In this document: one piece after another, positions 17,974-27,168 of the stretch
Layout of the letters: each line of letters begins with the position of its first letter
Numbering within the stretch: position 1 is the first letter of the stretch
Origin: Streptomyces sp. TSRI0281
GTDB taxonomy: Bacteria > Actinomycetota > Actinomycetes > Streptomycetales > Streptomycetaceae
Direction of reading: 5' to 3'
Length of the DNA stretch: 64,000 nucleotides
NCBI RefSeq assembly: GCF_001905125.1
Contig: NZ_LWLE01000033.1
Location: 538,300-602,299 of the forward strand
Position numbers and translations under genes: made by a program
Notes under the pieces: generated by a model
What the model was told of the DNA's origin: nothing
Seen by the model: the letters and a program-made list of their open reading frames with translations, nothing else
Database searches by the model: none

Positions 17974-19014
17974 ATGAACCTTGCCTTCATTCCCAGCCCG
18001 TCGACCGGCGTGATCGATCTCGGCCCGATCCCGCTCCGCGGCTACGCGTTCTGCATCATCATCGGTGTCTTTGTCGCCGTCTGGTTCGGCAACAAGCGCT
18101 GGATCGCCCGGGGCGGCAGAGCCGGCACCGTCGCCGACATCGCTGTGTGGGCCGTGCCCTTCGGCCTCGTCGGCGGCCGGCTCTACCACGTGATCACCGA
18201 CTATCAGCTGTACTTCAGCGACGGTGAGAACTGGGTGGACGCCTTCAAGATCTGGGAAGGCGGCCTCGGTATCTGGGGCGCGATCGCGCTCGGCGCGGTC
18301 GGCGCCTGGATCGGCTGCCGCCGGCGCGGCATCCCGCTGCCCGCCTGGGCCGACGCCCTGGCCCCCGGTATCGCCTTCGCCCAGGCCATCGGCCGCTGGG
18401 GCAACTGGTTCAACCAGGAGCTGTACGGCAAGCCGACCGACCTCCCGTGGGCGCTGAAGATCAGCGAGGGCCCGAACCGGGTCGCGGGCACCTACCACCC
18501 GACGTTCCTGTACGAGTCGCTGTGGTGCATCGGTGTCGCGCTGCTGGTGATCTGGGCCGACCGCCGCTTCAAGCTCGGCCACGGCCGGGCGTTCGCGCTG
18601 TACGTCGCGGCGTACTGCACGGGCCGCGCCTGGATCGAGTACATGCGGGTCGACGAGGCCCACCACGTGCTCGGCCTGCGCCTCAACGTCTGGACCGCGA
18701 TCATCGTGTTCGTCCTCGCCGTCACGTACATCGTGATCTCGGCGAAGGTACGCCCCGGACGCGAGGCGGTCGTGGAGCCCGCCGCGGCCGACCCGGAGAC
18801 GAAGGATGCCGAGCCCGAGGCGAAGGACGGCGACTCCGAAGCCGACGCCGAGCCCACGGCCGACTCCGGTGCTGACGCCACCGGCGTGACCGACGACGCG
18901 GACAAGGGCGACGCGGACAAGGACAGCGCGGACAAGGACGACGCCGGGAAGGACAGCGCGGACAAGAACCGGCTGGAGAAGAACGGCGCCCCCGAGGCGG
19001 CCGAGAAGATCTGA
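17974..19014 (+). CDS. lgt: Prolipoprotein diacylglyceryl transferase Lgt
   Basis: 346-residue membrane enzyme that transfers diacylglyceryl to the lipobox Cys of prolipoproteins. The signature segment is IGRWGNWFNQELYGKPT. Catalytic-region residues are in GYAFCIIIG and VGGRLYHVITDY. About seven membrane helices span residues 20-260. The last 80 residues are a charged, repetitive tail (KDSADKDDAGKDSADKN) beyond the usual Lgt core and predicted cytoplasmic; such tails are common in Streptomyces. Confidence 0.97.
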   Translation: MNLAFIPSPSTGVIDLGPIPLRGYAFCIIIGVFVAVWFGNKRWIARGGRAGTVADIAVWAVPFGLVGGRLYHVITDYQLYFSDGENWVDAFKIWEGGLGIWGAIALGAVGAWIGCRRRGIPLPAWADALAPGIAFAQAIGRWGNWFNQELYGKPTDLPWALKISEGPNRVAGTYHPTFLYESLWCIGVALLVIWADRRFKLGHGRAFALYVAAYCTGRAWIEYMRVDEAHHVLGLRLNVWTAIIVFVLAVTYIVISAKVRPGREAVVEPAAADPETKDAEPEAKDGDSEADAEPTADSGADATGVTDDADKGDADKDSADKDDAGKDSADKNRLEKNGAPEAAEKI

Positions 19015-19023
19015 CCGTGTGTC

Positions 19024-19039
19024 CCGGGGGCACCCCCGG
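19024..19039. terminator. Bidirectional hairpin between lgt and the CitE-like gene
   Basis: CCGGGG-GCAC-CCCCGG lies in the 30-nt gap between two convergent stops. The stem is short but GC-only. Confidence 0.5.
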
Positions 19040-19044
19040 ACTCC

Positions 19045-19914
19045 TCAGTCGCCGGACAGGCTGGTAGCTCCAGCCGGTCCGGCGTTCTGCTGTCCGAGCG
19101 CCAGTGTTCCGAGCGCCAGTGTTCTGCGCGCGGAGGCCACCACCGCCGCGTCCACGAACCGCCCGTCCGGCAGCGCCAGCGCACCCGCGTCCACCGACGA
19201 GGCGGCCACGATCTGCTCGGCCGCCTCGATCTCCTGGGCCGTGGGCCGGAAGGCCCGCTCGATCACCGCCAGTTGCCGGGGGTGGATCGCCGCCCGGCCG
19301 AGCATCCCCAGCGCCCGCCCCCGCCCGCAGGACGTCCACAGCCCGTCCAGGTCCCGGACGTCCGGGAACACCGACTGGGCGGGCGGCGGCAGACCTGCCG
19401 CCCTCGCGGCGACCACGGTCCGGCTGCGCGGCCAGTCCAGCCCGGCGTCCTCCCGTACCCCCAGATCGGCCCGGAGGTCCGCCTCACCGAGCGCGATGCC
19501 CCGCACGTCCGGATGGGCCGTCGCGATCGAGTAGGCGTGCTCGATCGCGAGCGCCGATTCGAGCAGGGGATACAGCGGCACCCCGGGGGCCACCGCCGCC
19601 ACATGGTGCACGGACACCGCATGGGTGATCTTGGGCAGCCGGAACCCGGAGAGCCCCGGCAGCCCGGCCAGCGCCCGTACGTCGTCCTCGCCGTGCACCC
19701 GGACATGGACCGGCACCGTGCCCGGCGCCGTGGTGACCGGGTCGGCCAGGAGCTCGGCGGTGGCCGCCCGCGCGTACTCCTTGCGGTCCGGTGCGACCGC
19801 GTCCTCCAGATCGACGATCACCACGTCCGCGCCCGAGCCGAGCGCCTTGCGCACCACCTCCGGCCGGTCCCCGGGAACGTACAGCCAGGTCAGGGGAACG
19901 AACAGGGGGGTCAT
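19045..19914 (-). CDS. HpcH/HpaI aldolase / citrate lyase (CitE-like) family protein
   Basis: 289-residue barrel protein of the malyl/citramalyl-CoA lyase group. Motifs: RSxLYVPG-type start (LTWLYVPGDRPE), VIVDLEDAVAPDRK carrying the metal-binding acidic cluster, and ALGEADLRADLG. Such enzymes cleave or form acyl-CoA esters of hydroxy acids. It is the last gene of the minus-strand operon and overlaps the CoA-transferase stop by 4 nt. Pairing with a CaiB-type CoA-transferase suggests CoA activation followed by C-C cleavage; the substrate is unknown. Confidence 0.9.
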   Translation of the reverse strand: MTPLFVPLTWLYVPGDRPEVVRKALGSGADVVIVDLEDAVAPDRKEYARAATAELLADPVTTAPGTVPVHVRVHGEDDVRALAGLPGLSGFRLPKITHAVSVHHVAAVAPGVPLYPLLESALAIEHAYSIATAHPDVRGIALGEADLRADLGVREDAGLDWPRSRTVVAARAAGLPPPAQSVFPDVRDLDGLWTSCGRGRALGMLGRAAIHPRQLAVIERAFRPTAQEIEAAEQIVAASSVDAGALALPDGRFVDAAVVASARRTLALGTLALGQQNAGPAGATSLSGD

Positions 19915-21110
19915 AGGGCTCCCTGCGCCCGCAGCGCCGTGATCTCGGGAGCCGACAGGCCGAGGCCGGTGAGGATCTCCTCGCTGTCCGCCCCGTGCGG
20001 GCGGCCCGCCCAGCGGATCGCCCCCGGCGTCCCGGACAGCCGGAACAGGACGTTCTGCATCCGCAGCGGTCCCAGCTCCGGGTCGTCGACCTCGGTGATG
20101 GTGTCCAGCGCCCGGTACTGCGGATCCTCCATCACCTCCCGTACGTCATGGACCGGCGCGATGGCCGCCTCCGCCTTCTCGAACGCGGTCAGGGCCTCCT
20201 CGCGGGTGTGCCGGGCGATCCAGTTGCCGACCGCTTCGTCCAGCTCCTCGGTGTGCTCGGCGCGGGTGGTGCCCGCCGTGAACCATGGCTCGTCGATCAG
20301 CTCCGGGCGGCCGACCAGCCGCATGACGCGCTCGGCCACCGACTGCGCGGAGGTGGAGACGGCGACCCAGTGGCCGTCGCGGGTGCGGTAGGTGTTGCGC
20401 GGGGCGTTGTTGCGCGAGCGGTTGCCGGTGCGCGGCTGGACGTAGCCGAGCTGGTCGTACCAGAGGGGCTGCGGGCCCAGCACCGTCAGGATCGGCTCGA
20501 TGATCGCCATGTCGACCACCTGGCCCCCGCCGGTGGCGTCGCGCCCGGCGAGCGCGGCCATCACCGCGTACGCGGTGGCGAGCGCCGCGATCGAGTCGGC
20601 GAGTCCGAACGGCGGCAGCGTCGGCGGTCCGTCCGGCTCCCCGGTGATCGCGGCGAAACCGCTCATCGCCTCGGCGAGGGTGCCGAAGCCGGGGCGGTGC
20701 GCGTAGGGGCCGAACTGGCCGAAGCCGGTGACCCGGGCCAGTACGAGACGCGGGTTCACGGCCCGCAGCTCCTTCCAGCCGAGGCCCCAGCGCTCCAGCG
20801 TCCCCGGCCGGAAGTTCTCGATGATCACATCGGTGCCGGCGGCCAGCCGCAGCAGGACGTCGTGGCCGCCGGGGGAGGACAGGTCGAGCGTCAGATTGCG
20901 CTTGTTGCGGCCGAGCAGCTTCCACCACAGGCCGACGCCGTCCTTGGCGGGGCCGTGCCCGCGCGAGGGGTCGGGTCTGCGCGGGTGCTCGACCTTGATG
21001 ACGTCGGCACCGAAGTCGCCGAGCATCGTGGCCGCGAGCGGTCCGGCGAAGAGCGTGGCGAGGTCGATGACCTTCAGTCCGGTCAGGGGGCCTTGGGCAG
21101 GGTGCTTCAT
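19911..21110 (-). CDS. CaiB/BaiF (class III) CoA-transferase
   Basis: 399-residue class III CoA-transferase. Conserved features include DLATLFAGPLAATMLGDFGA, VIKVEHP, ENFRPGTLERWG and the catalytic Asp segment GGGQVVDMAIIEP. These enzymes move CoA between carboxylic acids via an aspartyl thioester. ATG 21110 overlaps the stop of the ribokinase gene by 4 nt and its own stop overlaps the CitE-like start. The donor and acceptor acids cannot be read from sequence. Confidence 0.92.
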   Translation of the reverse strand: MKHPAQGPLTGLKVIDLATLFAGPLAATMLGDFGADVIKVEHPRRPDPSRGHGPAKDGVGLWWKLLGRNKRNLTLDLSSPGGHDVLLRLAAGTDVIIENFRPGTLERWGLGWKELRAVNPRLVLARVTGFGQFGPYAHRPGFGTLAEAMSGFAAITGEPDGPPTLPPFGLADSIAALATAYAVMAALAGRDATGGGQVVDMAIIEPILTVLGPQPLWYDQLGYVQPRTGNRSRNNAPRNTYRTRDGHWVAVSTSAQSVAERVMRLVGRPELIDEPWFTAGTTRAEHTEELDEAVGNWIARHTREEALTAFEKAEAAIAPVHDVREVMEDPQYRALDTITEVDDPELGPLRMQNVLFRLSGTPGAIRWAGRPHGADSEEILTGLGLSAPEITALRAQGAL

Positions 21111-21991
21111 GAGGCATCGATCTCGCTTCGGTACGGCATGGACGTGGAGGCGCCGGGCCGCTGTACGCACAGGGCGGCGGCCGAGGACGCCCAGACCAGC
21201 GCCTCGGGGACCGCGCGGCCCTCGCCGAGCGCCACCGCGAGCGTGCCGACGAACGTGTCCCCGGCGCCGGTCGTGTCGACGGCGGTGACCTCGGGGGCGG
21301 GGAAGAGGACCGGCCCGCCGCCCCGGGCCGCGTACAGGCTGCCCTTCGCACCGAGCGTGATGACGACCTCCGGGACCTGGTGGAGCAGCAGTTCGGCGGC
21401 GGCGTACGGATCGGCGCTGCCGCTCAGCGCGGCCGCCTCGTGCTCATTGGGGATCAACAGGTCGACACAGTCGAGGAGTTCGTCGTCCAGCGGCTGTACG
21501 GGCGAGGGGGTGAGGATCGTCCGTACGCCCTGGACATGGGCGGCGCGGGCCCCCTCCAGCACGGCCGACAGCGGGAGTTCGAGCTGGAGGAGCAGCAGAT
21601 CGGCGGAGGCGATCGCGGTGATCTCTCCGGGGCCGAGCGCGGTGACGGTGCCGTTGGCGCCGGGGATCACCACGATCGCGTTGGACCCGGCGTCGTCCAC
21701 GACGATGTGCGCGGTGCCGCTGGGGCCGTCGACGGTGTGCAGGAACTCGGTGTCCACCCCGGAGCCGGACAGGTTGGCGCGGAGCAGATCGCCGTACACG
21801 TCGGCGCCGACCGCTCCGATCATCACCACGTCCCCGCCCGCGCGGGCGGCGGCGACTGCCTGGTTGGCGCCCTTGCCGCCGGGGATCGTCCGGAACTCCC
21901 GTCCGGTGACGGTCTCGCCCCGCTCGGGTGCCCTGGCGACGTAGGCGACGAGATCCATATTGGTGCTGCCGAGCACCGCGATACCGGTCAT
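21107..21991 (-). CDS. Ribokinase / PfkB-family carbohydrate kinase
   Basis: 294-residue PfkB-family kinase. The N-terminal motif GSTNMDLV and the sugar-binding GGKGANQAVAAARAG are typical of ribokinase, and the catalytic base motif is DTTGAGDTFVG. ATP-binding TLGAKGS is present. Ribose is the most likely substrate. It lies in the same operon as four ADP-ribosylglycohydrolase-family genes, whose products would release ribosyl compounds, so salvage of ribose is a reasonable inference. It overlaps both neighbours by 4 nt. Confidence 0.9.
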   Translation of the reverse strand: MTGIAVLGSTNMDLVAYVARAPERGETVTGREFRTIPGGKGANQAVAAARAGGDVVMIGAVGADVYGDLLRANLSGSGVDTEFLHTVDGPSGTAHIVVDDAGSNAIVVIPGANGTVTALGPGEITAIASADLLLLQLELPLSAVLEGARAAHVQGVRTILTPSPVQPLDDELLDCVDLLIPNEHEAAALSGSADPYAAAELLLHQVPEVVITLGAKGSLYAARGGGPVLFPAPEVTAVDTTGAGDTFVGTLAVALGEGRAVPEALVWASSAAALCVQRPGASTSMPYRSEIDAS

Positions 21992-23355
21992 GGGCGCATT
22001 GCCTCCTGGTAGGTCAGTTCGGCGAGGGTGTCGAAGCCGGTCGCGTCGAAACCGGCGACGGATGTGGCGAGACGGTTCTTCAGCGGGGCGGTCCAGTGGT
22101 CGGGCAGCGCGGCGGGACGGCCCGCCAGCAGACCCGCGAGCGATCCGGCGGTGGCCCCGTTGGAGTCGGTGTCCCAGCCGCCGGACACCGCGCAGCCGAT
22201 GGACCGGGTGAAGTCACCGTCGGCGTGGGTGAGGGCGGCGGCCAGCAGCGCCGCGTTGGGCAGCACATGGACCCAGTGGTACACGCCCGCGTACGCCGCG
22301 TGCAGCCGGTCCACCACCGTGTCGAAGTCCCGTTCCGCGCGGGCCGTCGCGATACCGAGGCGGACCGCGTGCGTGAACCGGGAACGCGGCGGCACCACCC
22401 GGAGCCCGGCCGCCAGGCACCCATGGACATCGCTCTCGCCACCTGCCGCCTCGGCGAGTGCGGCAGCGGTGAACATCGCCCCGTACACCCCGTTGGCGGT
22501 GTGCGTGAGGATCGCGTCCCGATGGGCCTGGGCGGCAGCGGCGGCCGGGTCGCCCGGATGCGTCCAGCCATGCGCGTCGGCCCGGATCTGCGCGCCGATC
22601 CACTCACGGAACGGGTTGCGGTGGCGGGCCGTGTCCGGCGGCTCGATGCCGTCCAGCAGATTGCGGTACGCGATGCGCTCGGCGGTGAAGACGCGGCCCG
22701 CCGGGAGTTCGGCGAGCCAGTGCCGGGCGAGGTCGGCCGTGGTGAAGGCGCGCCCATGACTGCGGAGCAACAGCACAGTGAGCAAAGGGTAGTTGAGGTC
22801 GTCGTCCTCGGGCATGCCGTCGATGTTCTCGGCCAGCGAGGTGGGTGCGGAGCGCCGGTTCCAGGGGTGACGCTCCAGCAGCGCGGCGGGCACGCCCCTG
22901 GCGGTGAACCAGGTGGTGAGCGGCCAGTTGCCGACCGCGCGGGCCAGGTCGCGGATGCCGGTCAGCTCCAGCTTCTCGACGGGCTTGCCGAGCAGACAGC
23001 CCGCGGCCCGGCCGAGCCAGGCGGCGTGCAGCCGGTCCCGGTCGACGGGCGGCCGGTCGGTGCGGAGCGCCGGCCAGCGCGGGCAGGCCGCCCGGATCGC
23101 CTCCAGGTCCGTCGGCTCGTCATCCGCCAACGGGGATTCCCGCAGGGCGAGTTCATCCAGGAGCCGCTCGGCCAGCGCGCGCAGCCGGGGCGGTGCGGGC
23201 GGCTCGGACGCCCCGGCGCGGTCCGGGGCGGGGGTGCCCCCGGCCCCGTACCAGCGCCGCTCGATGTCCCGCGCGTCCCGGCCGTCCTGCGCCGCCTGCC
23301 GCAGCTCATGTCCGACCAGATCCTCGGGCTGCACCCAGGTCAGCCGGACGTTCAC
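21988..23355 (-). CDS. ADP-ribosylglycohydrolase family protein, paralog 1
   Basis: 455 residues. An extra N-terminal domain of about 100 residues precedes the all-helical ARH/DraG fold. The first fold motif is AAWLGRAAGCLLGKPVEKL, where the usual GDALG Asp is Cys. The metal site MPEDDDLNYPLL keeps a DDD run. The second metal motif GGWDTDSNGATAGSLAGLL is intact. It is likely an active hydrolase with altered specificity. Its stop overlaps the ribokinase start and its start overlaps the stop of paralog 2 (4 nt each). Confidence 0.88.
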   Translation of the reverse strand: MNVRLTWVQPEDLVGHELRQAAQDGRDARDIERRWYGAGGTPAPDRAGASEPPAPPRLRALAERLLDELALRESPLADDEPTDLEAIRAACPRWPALRTDRPPVDRDRLHAAWLGRAAGCLLGKPVEKLELTGIRDLARAVGNWPLTTWFTARGVPAALLERHPWNRRSAPTSLAENIDGMPEDDDLNYPLLTVLLLRSHGRAFTTADLARHWLAELPAGRVFTAERIAYRNLLDGIEPPDTARHRNPFREWIGAQIRADAHGWTHPGDPAAAAAQAHRDAILTHTANGVYGAMFTAAALAEAAGGESDVHGCLAAGLRVVPPRSRFTHAVRLGIATARAERDFDTVVDRLHAAYAGVYHWVHVLPNAALLAAALTHADGDFTRSIGCAVSGGWDTDSNGATAGSLAGLLAGRPAALPDHWTAPLKNRLATSVAGFDATGFDTLAELTYQEAMRP

Positions 23356-24536
23356 CGCTCACCGGCCAGCGCGGCGAAGGCCGACTCGTGCGCCCGGCGG
23401 CGGGCCGTGTCCCGTACGAAGATCTCACGGGCCACCGCCGCCAGCTCCAGCGCCGGGGTGTGCAGATCGAGGCGGCTGGCCCCGGCGACCGTCGCCGCCC
23501 AGTCGGCGGGGATCGCCGACGCACCGTGCAGCGCGCCCGCGACGGCACCGCTCATGGTGGCGATCGAGTCGCAGTCGCGGCCGTAGTTGACGGAGCCGAG
23601 GACGGTACGGCGGTAGTCGCCGTCGCCGACGAGCAGTATGCCGAGCGCGATCGGCAGCTCTTCGATGGAGTGCAGCCGGGAGGGGCGGCGGGCGCCGAGC
23701 GAGGGGGCGCGGTAGTCCGGGCCGACCGTGTCGAAGGGGGCGACGGCGGCGCGCAGCGGAGCCAGCGCCGACTCGAAGTCGCTGTGGTCCACGGCCGCTT
23801 CGCAGACCGCCTCGATCGCGGACCGGGTCCCGTCCTTGGCCAGCGCCAGGGCGGTCTCGACGACGGAGACGGGGGTGGCGCCCGGCGAACAGGCGGCGGC
23901 GACGGCGGCGGCGAAGACCGCGGCGGCCTCCCGCCCGTACGAGGACTGATGGGCCCCCGCCACCTCCAGTGCCTCGGTGTACGCGGCCTCGGGATGGGCG
24001 GCGTTGACCAGGCCGACCGGCGCCATGTACATCGCCGCACCGCAGTTGACGATGTTTCCGCTGCCCGCCTCGCGCGGGTCGACATGGCCGTAGTGCAGCC
24101 GCGCGACGATCCACTTCTCGGCCAGGAAGATCCGCTGGACGGGCAGCGCCTCGGCCTCCAGCTCCGGGATCCAGCGAGGGCGGGAGATCAGGTCCGGTAC
24201 GAGATGGTCGGCGATGTCGTACGCGTCGAGGTGGTCGCGGACCGTGCCGTAGACCCGTACCAGCGCATGTGTCATCAGGGTGTCGTCGGTGACGTGCCCG
24301 TCGCCCTTGTGGTACGGGGCGATGGGCCGGGCGGTGCGCCACTGTTCGCCGTGCCAGGGGCCGACGATGCCGCGCACCCGGCCGCCGTGCCGCTCGGTGA
24401 TCTGTTCGGGGGTCCAGCCTTCGACGGGGCCGCCGAGGGCGTCGCCCACGGCGGCGCCGACGAGTGCGCCGGTGACGCGGTCATCGAGTGCGAGCGTGGG
24501 CAGTGAGGTCCGGAGAGCGGTTGTTGTGGGCGTCAT
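23352..24536 (-). CDS. ADP-ribosylglycohydrolase family protein, paralog 2
   Basis: 394-residue ARH/DraG-fold protein with a full set of metal motifs: GALVGAAVGDALGGPVEGW, GHVTDDTLMTHALV and NYGRDCDSIATMSGAVAGAL. Family members remove ADP-ribose from proteins or small molecules with Mg2+ or Mn2+. ATG 24536 was chosen because it places the fold motif at residue 20. It overlaps the end of paralog 3 by 56 nt, which is unusually long but leaves no other good start. Confidence 0.88.
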   Translation of the reverse strand: MTPTTTALRTSLPTLALDDRVTGALVGAAVGDALGGPVEGWTPEQITERHGGRVRGIVGPWHGEQWRTARPIAPYHKGDGHVTDDTLMTHALVRVYGTVRDHLDAYDIADHLVPDLISRPRWIPELEAEALPVQRIFLAEKWIVARLHYGHVDPREAGSGNIVNCGAAMYMAPVGLVNAAHPEAAYTEALEVAGAHQSSYGREAAAVFAAAVAAACSPGATPVSVVETALALAKDGTRSAIEAVCEAAVDHSDFESALAPLRAAVAPFDTVGPDYRAPSLGARRPSRLHSIEELPIALGILLVGDGDYRRTVLGSVNYGRDCDSIATMSGAVAGALHGASAIPADWAATVAGASRLDLHTPALELAAVAREIFVRDTARRRAHESAFAALAGER

Positions 24537-25935
24537 GCCGGAATTGTCCACCCGCGGGGACCGGTTCCGTGTCTGCCAGCAGCCCGGCGAGTTCGATGAG
24601 ATCCGTGCCCGCGAGGCGGGGCAGCGCACATCCGGCCAGGGTGCGGCAGGCATCGCGCCAGCCCGCCGGTACGGTGCCGATGCCGCCGAGCGCCCCGGTC
24701 AGCGCCCCGGCGAGGGCGGGCGCGGAGTCGGCGACCCGCGACAGGCAGGCCGCCGCCGGGACGGCCTGGGCGATCTCGCCGCGGGCCGCGGTGGTCAGTG
24801 CGAGGGCGACCGGCACGGTCTCGGCCGCCGCGATTCCGTAGCTGTAGACGTGGTCGACGATCTGGTGCTCCAGCACCGGGATCAGGGCGAAGGCCCCGTG
24901 CGGGTCGGCCGCGAAGGCGCGGGCGAGCCGCACGGCGTGCTCGGCGTTGCGGGCGATCTCGGTGCCCTCGGGGAGCTGGGCGAGCGCGGCGTTCACCACC
25001 GTCTCGACATCCGCTCCGGCCAGCGCCTCGGCGACGGCGGCGGCGATGGCGCGGGCGCCGTGCACCCCGTCGCCGTCCTGTGTGTACCGGGCATCGAATT
25101 CGGCGAGTTCGGCGGCGGCGGCCGGGTCACCGGGGTGGACGACGGCGAGCACGGCGGCCCGGACACAGGCGGCGTCGTCGAAGTAGTGCGGATTGTCGTG
25201 ACCGGTGGCGGGCGGGCGGAGGCCGGCGGCGAGATTGCCGAGCCCGGCCCGCACCGAGATCCGGGCCCGCAGAGGGAGTACGGCGGCCTCGACCTCGGGC
25301 GCTCGGGCGCCGGCCGCGGCGACCTTCGCGGCCAGCGCGTTCCAGGACCGGTCCACCGCGTCGCGCATCCGGCGGCCGGGGGAGAGGCTGTCGGCCCGGT
25401 CGGCGGCGCCGGCCAGCACCGTACGGGCGGCGAACGCGGCCCACTCGGCATCGTCGGACGGACCGAGCCGGAGCGGCTCGGGCGGCTGGTTGAGGGCGAT
25501 CGGGACCGGGAGCGTGGTGGTGGCGTTCAGCTCGGCGAAGGTGTCCAGCTCCCGGGTGAGCCGCCGCGTCCACTCGGGCATCCGGGCCGCCCGGTGCCGG
25601 GCGGCGGGCCACCCGGCGGCGTCCCCGGCCGCCAGCCCGAGCAGCAGCCCCTCGATCCGGTCCCGGCGGACGGCGGAGGCGGGTGGGTCCGCGGGCGGCC
25701 GGCCGGGGTCGGAGCCGGGGGCGCGGGAGGTCTGCGCGGCTGCGGTGAGGTGGTTCTTGCCGGGGTCGCCGGCGGTCAGGTTCCGGACAGGGTCCCGGGT
25801 GGTCCGTACGTCCGGGTCGTGGGCGGTCAGGTTCCGGTCACGGTCCGGGGCGGTCCGGACGTCCGCGGTGGGGTGGTCCCGGCCGGGGTGCGGGGCTGTG
25901 CCGGTGTGATGGACGGCCGGGCGTGAGGTGGTCAT
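24481..25935 (-). CDS. ADP-ribosylglycohydrolase family protein, paralog 3 (degenerate site)
   Basis: 484 residues. Residues 1-95 are a low-complexity repeat (VRTAPDRDRNLTAHDPD, then a near copy) encoded by a degenerate 50-bp DNA repeat at about 25770-25880. The ARH fold follows (GLLLGLAAGDAAGWPAARH). The first metal motif is reduced to GPSDDAEWAAF, lacking the TDDT Thr. The GRDxDT motif reads LSRVADSAPALAGAL and has lost the first Asp, so catalysis is doubtful. The start is supported by a 4-nt overlap with paralog 4. A regulatory or scaffold role is possible. Confidence 0.82.
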   Translation of the reverse strand: MTTSRPAVHHTGTAPHPGRDHPTADVRTAPDRDRNLTAHDPDVRTTRDPVRNLTAGDPGKNHLTAAAQTSRAPGSDPGRPPADPPASAVRRDRIEGLLLGLAAGDAAGWPAARHRAARMPEWTRRLTRELDTFAELNATTTLPVPIALNQPPEPLRLGPSDDAEWAAFAARTVLAGAADRADSLSPGRRMRDAVDRSWNALAAKVAAAGARAPEVEAAVLPLRARISVRAGLGNLAAGLRPPATGHDNPHYFDDAACVRAAVLAVVHPGDPAAAAELAEFDARYTQDGDGVHGARAIAAAVAEALAGADVETVVNAALAQLPEGTEIARNAEHAVRLARAFAADPHGAFALIPVLEHQIVDHVYSYGIAAAETVPVALALTTAARGEIAQAVPAAACLSRVADSAPALAGALTGALGGIGTVPAGWRDACRTLAGCALPRLAGTDLIELAGLLADTEPVPAGGQFRHDAHNNRSPDLTAHARTR

Positions 25936-27053
25936 CGGCCCTCCTCCCGTACCGGCTCGAAGGACGCCGCCACGTACGCCATGTCACGCACCGTCTCCCT
26001 GGCGACCCCCGGCCCACGTCCCCCGCCCCGCTCCTCCGCGCCCTCCCTGTCCTCCCGCTGTTCCGGCTGCTCCGGTTCCTCCGGGGTCAGCAGCTCCGCG
26101 ATGTCCAGGACGTGGTAGCCCCGCATCGACGGCAGGCAGCTGCCCCGGACCGGTCCGATCGCCGACGCCCAGTCGGGCGGAATCGCGCGCTCCCCCTTCA
26201 GCGCCCCCGCCAGCGCCCCCGCCACCGCCGCCGTCGTATCCGCGTCGCGGCCCATGTTGACGGCCGTCAGCACCGCCGTACGGAAGTCGCCGCGCGCCAC
26301 CGTCAACGCGCCGAACGCCAGGCCCACCGCCTCCGGTGCGAGGTCCGTCCACGGGTATCCGCCGATCACGACGGAGGAACGCACCGCGCGTTCCATGGTG
26401 AGACGGTCCGGATAGGGGCGCTGCGCGGCGGCCACCGCGCGCCGCAGCGAACGGGCCGTCCAGGAGTCCATCGGCACGACCGACAGCGCGGCGGCGATCA
26501 CGGAGGCGAGCCCCGCCCCCACCATCGCCGCGGCCACTCCGGCCGCCACCGCCTGGCCGCCGTAGATGCCCTCGCCGTCATGGCTGACCCGGCCGTCGAT
26601 CGCGACCAGCCGCGCCGCCTCGGCCGGGCGGCCCGCGGCGAACACCCCGAACGGGGCCGCCCGCATCGCGAGACCGTCGCTCCAGGCGTGCCGGTGCTGC
26701 GCGGAGATCGGGGCCGCCAGCCCCCGGCGGAGGTTCTCCAGCGTGCCGCGCTCACTGAACCCGGCGCCGCGGAAGGGGCCCTCGTCGAGGTCGGCGATCC
26801 AGTGGTGCCAGGCCCGTTCCACATGCGAAACGGTGAGCGCCGCGCCGTGCCGGGCCAGCAGCAGCCCGGAGAAGATCGCGTACTCCGTGTCGTCCGTCCC
26901 CGCGGGGTCCTCGCTCACGAAGCCTTCGATCCGCCCCCAGCGGCGGCGGATCTCCGACGGCCGCAGATTCTCCGCGGGTGCGCCGAGCGCGTCCCCGACG
27001 GCGAGCCCCAGCAGCGCACCCCGGGCCCGGTCATTGCCTGCGATCGATTCCAT
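25932..27053 (-). CDS. ADP-ribosylglycohydrolase family protein, paralog 4
   Basis: 373-residue ARH/DraG-fold protein and first gene of the minus-strand operon. Motifs are complete: GALLGLAVGDALGAPAEN, PAGTDDTEYAIFSG and NMGRDADTTAAVAGALAGAL. The C-terminus has an acidic low-complexity stretch (EEPEQPEQREDREGAEE). ATG 27053 gives a clean start; an in-frame start at 27113 is possible. It is divergent from the VIT-family gene across a 266-nt region holding structured elements. Confidence 0.87.
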   Translation of the reverse strand: MESIAGNDRARGALLGLAVGDALGAPAENLRPSEIRRRWGRIEGFVSEDPAGTDDTEYAIFSGLLLARHGAALTVSHVERAWHHWIADLDEGPFRGAGFSERGTLENLRRGLAAPISAQHRHAWSDGLAMRAAPFGVFAAGRPAEAARLVAIDGRVSHDGEGIYGGQAVAAGVAAAMVGAGLASVIAAALSVVPMDSWTARSLRRAVAAAQRPYPDRLTMERAVRSSVVIGGYPWTDLAPEAVGLAFGALTVARGDFRTAVLTAVNMGRDADTTAAVAGALAGALKGERAIPPDWASAIGPVRGSCLPSMRGYHVLDIAELLTPEEPEQPEQREDREGAEERGGGRGPGVARETVRDMAYVAASFEPVREEGR

Positions 27054-27168
27054 CGCGTCGCCCTTCGTTCGTGCCGGGAGTTCCGGTTCCCGTCCCTGTC
27101 CGATCTGTCCCACGCGGAGCGAGCGGAAAGGCTGACAATCGCAATAAAAGGGCCAGTCGGATGACGGG

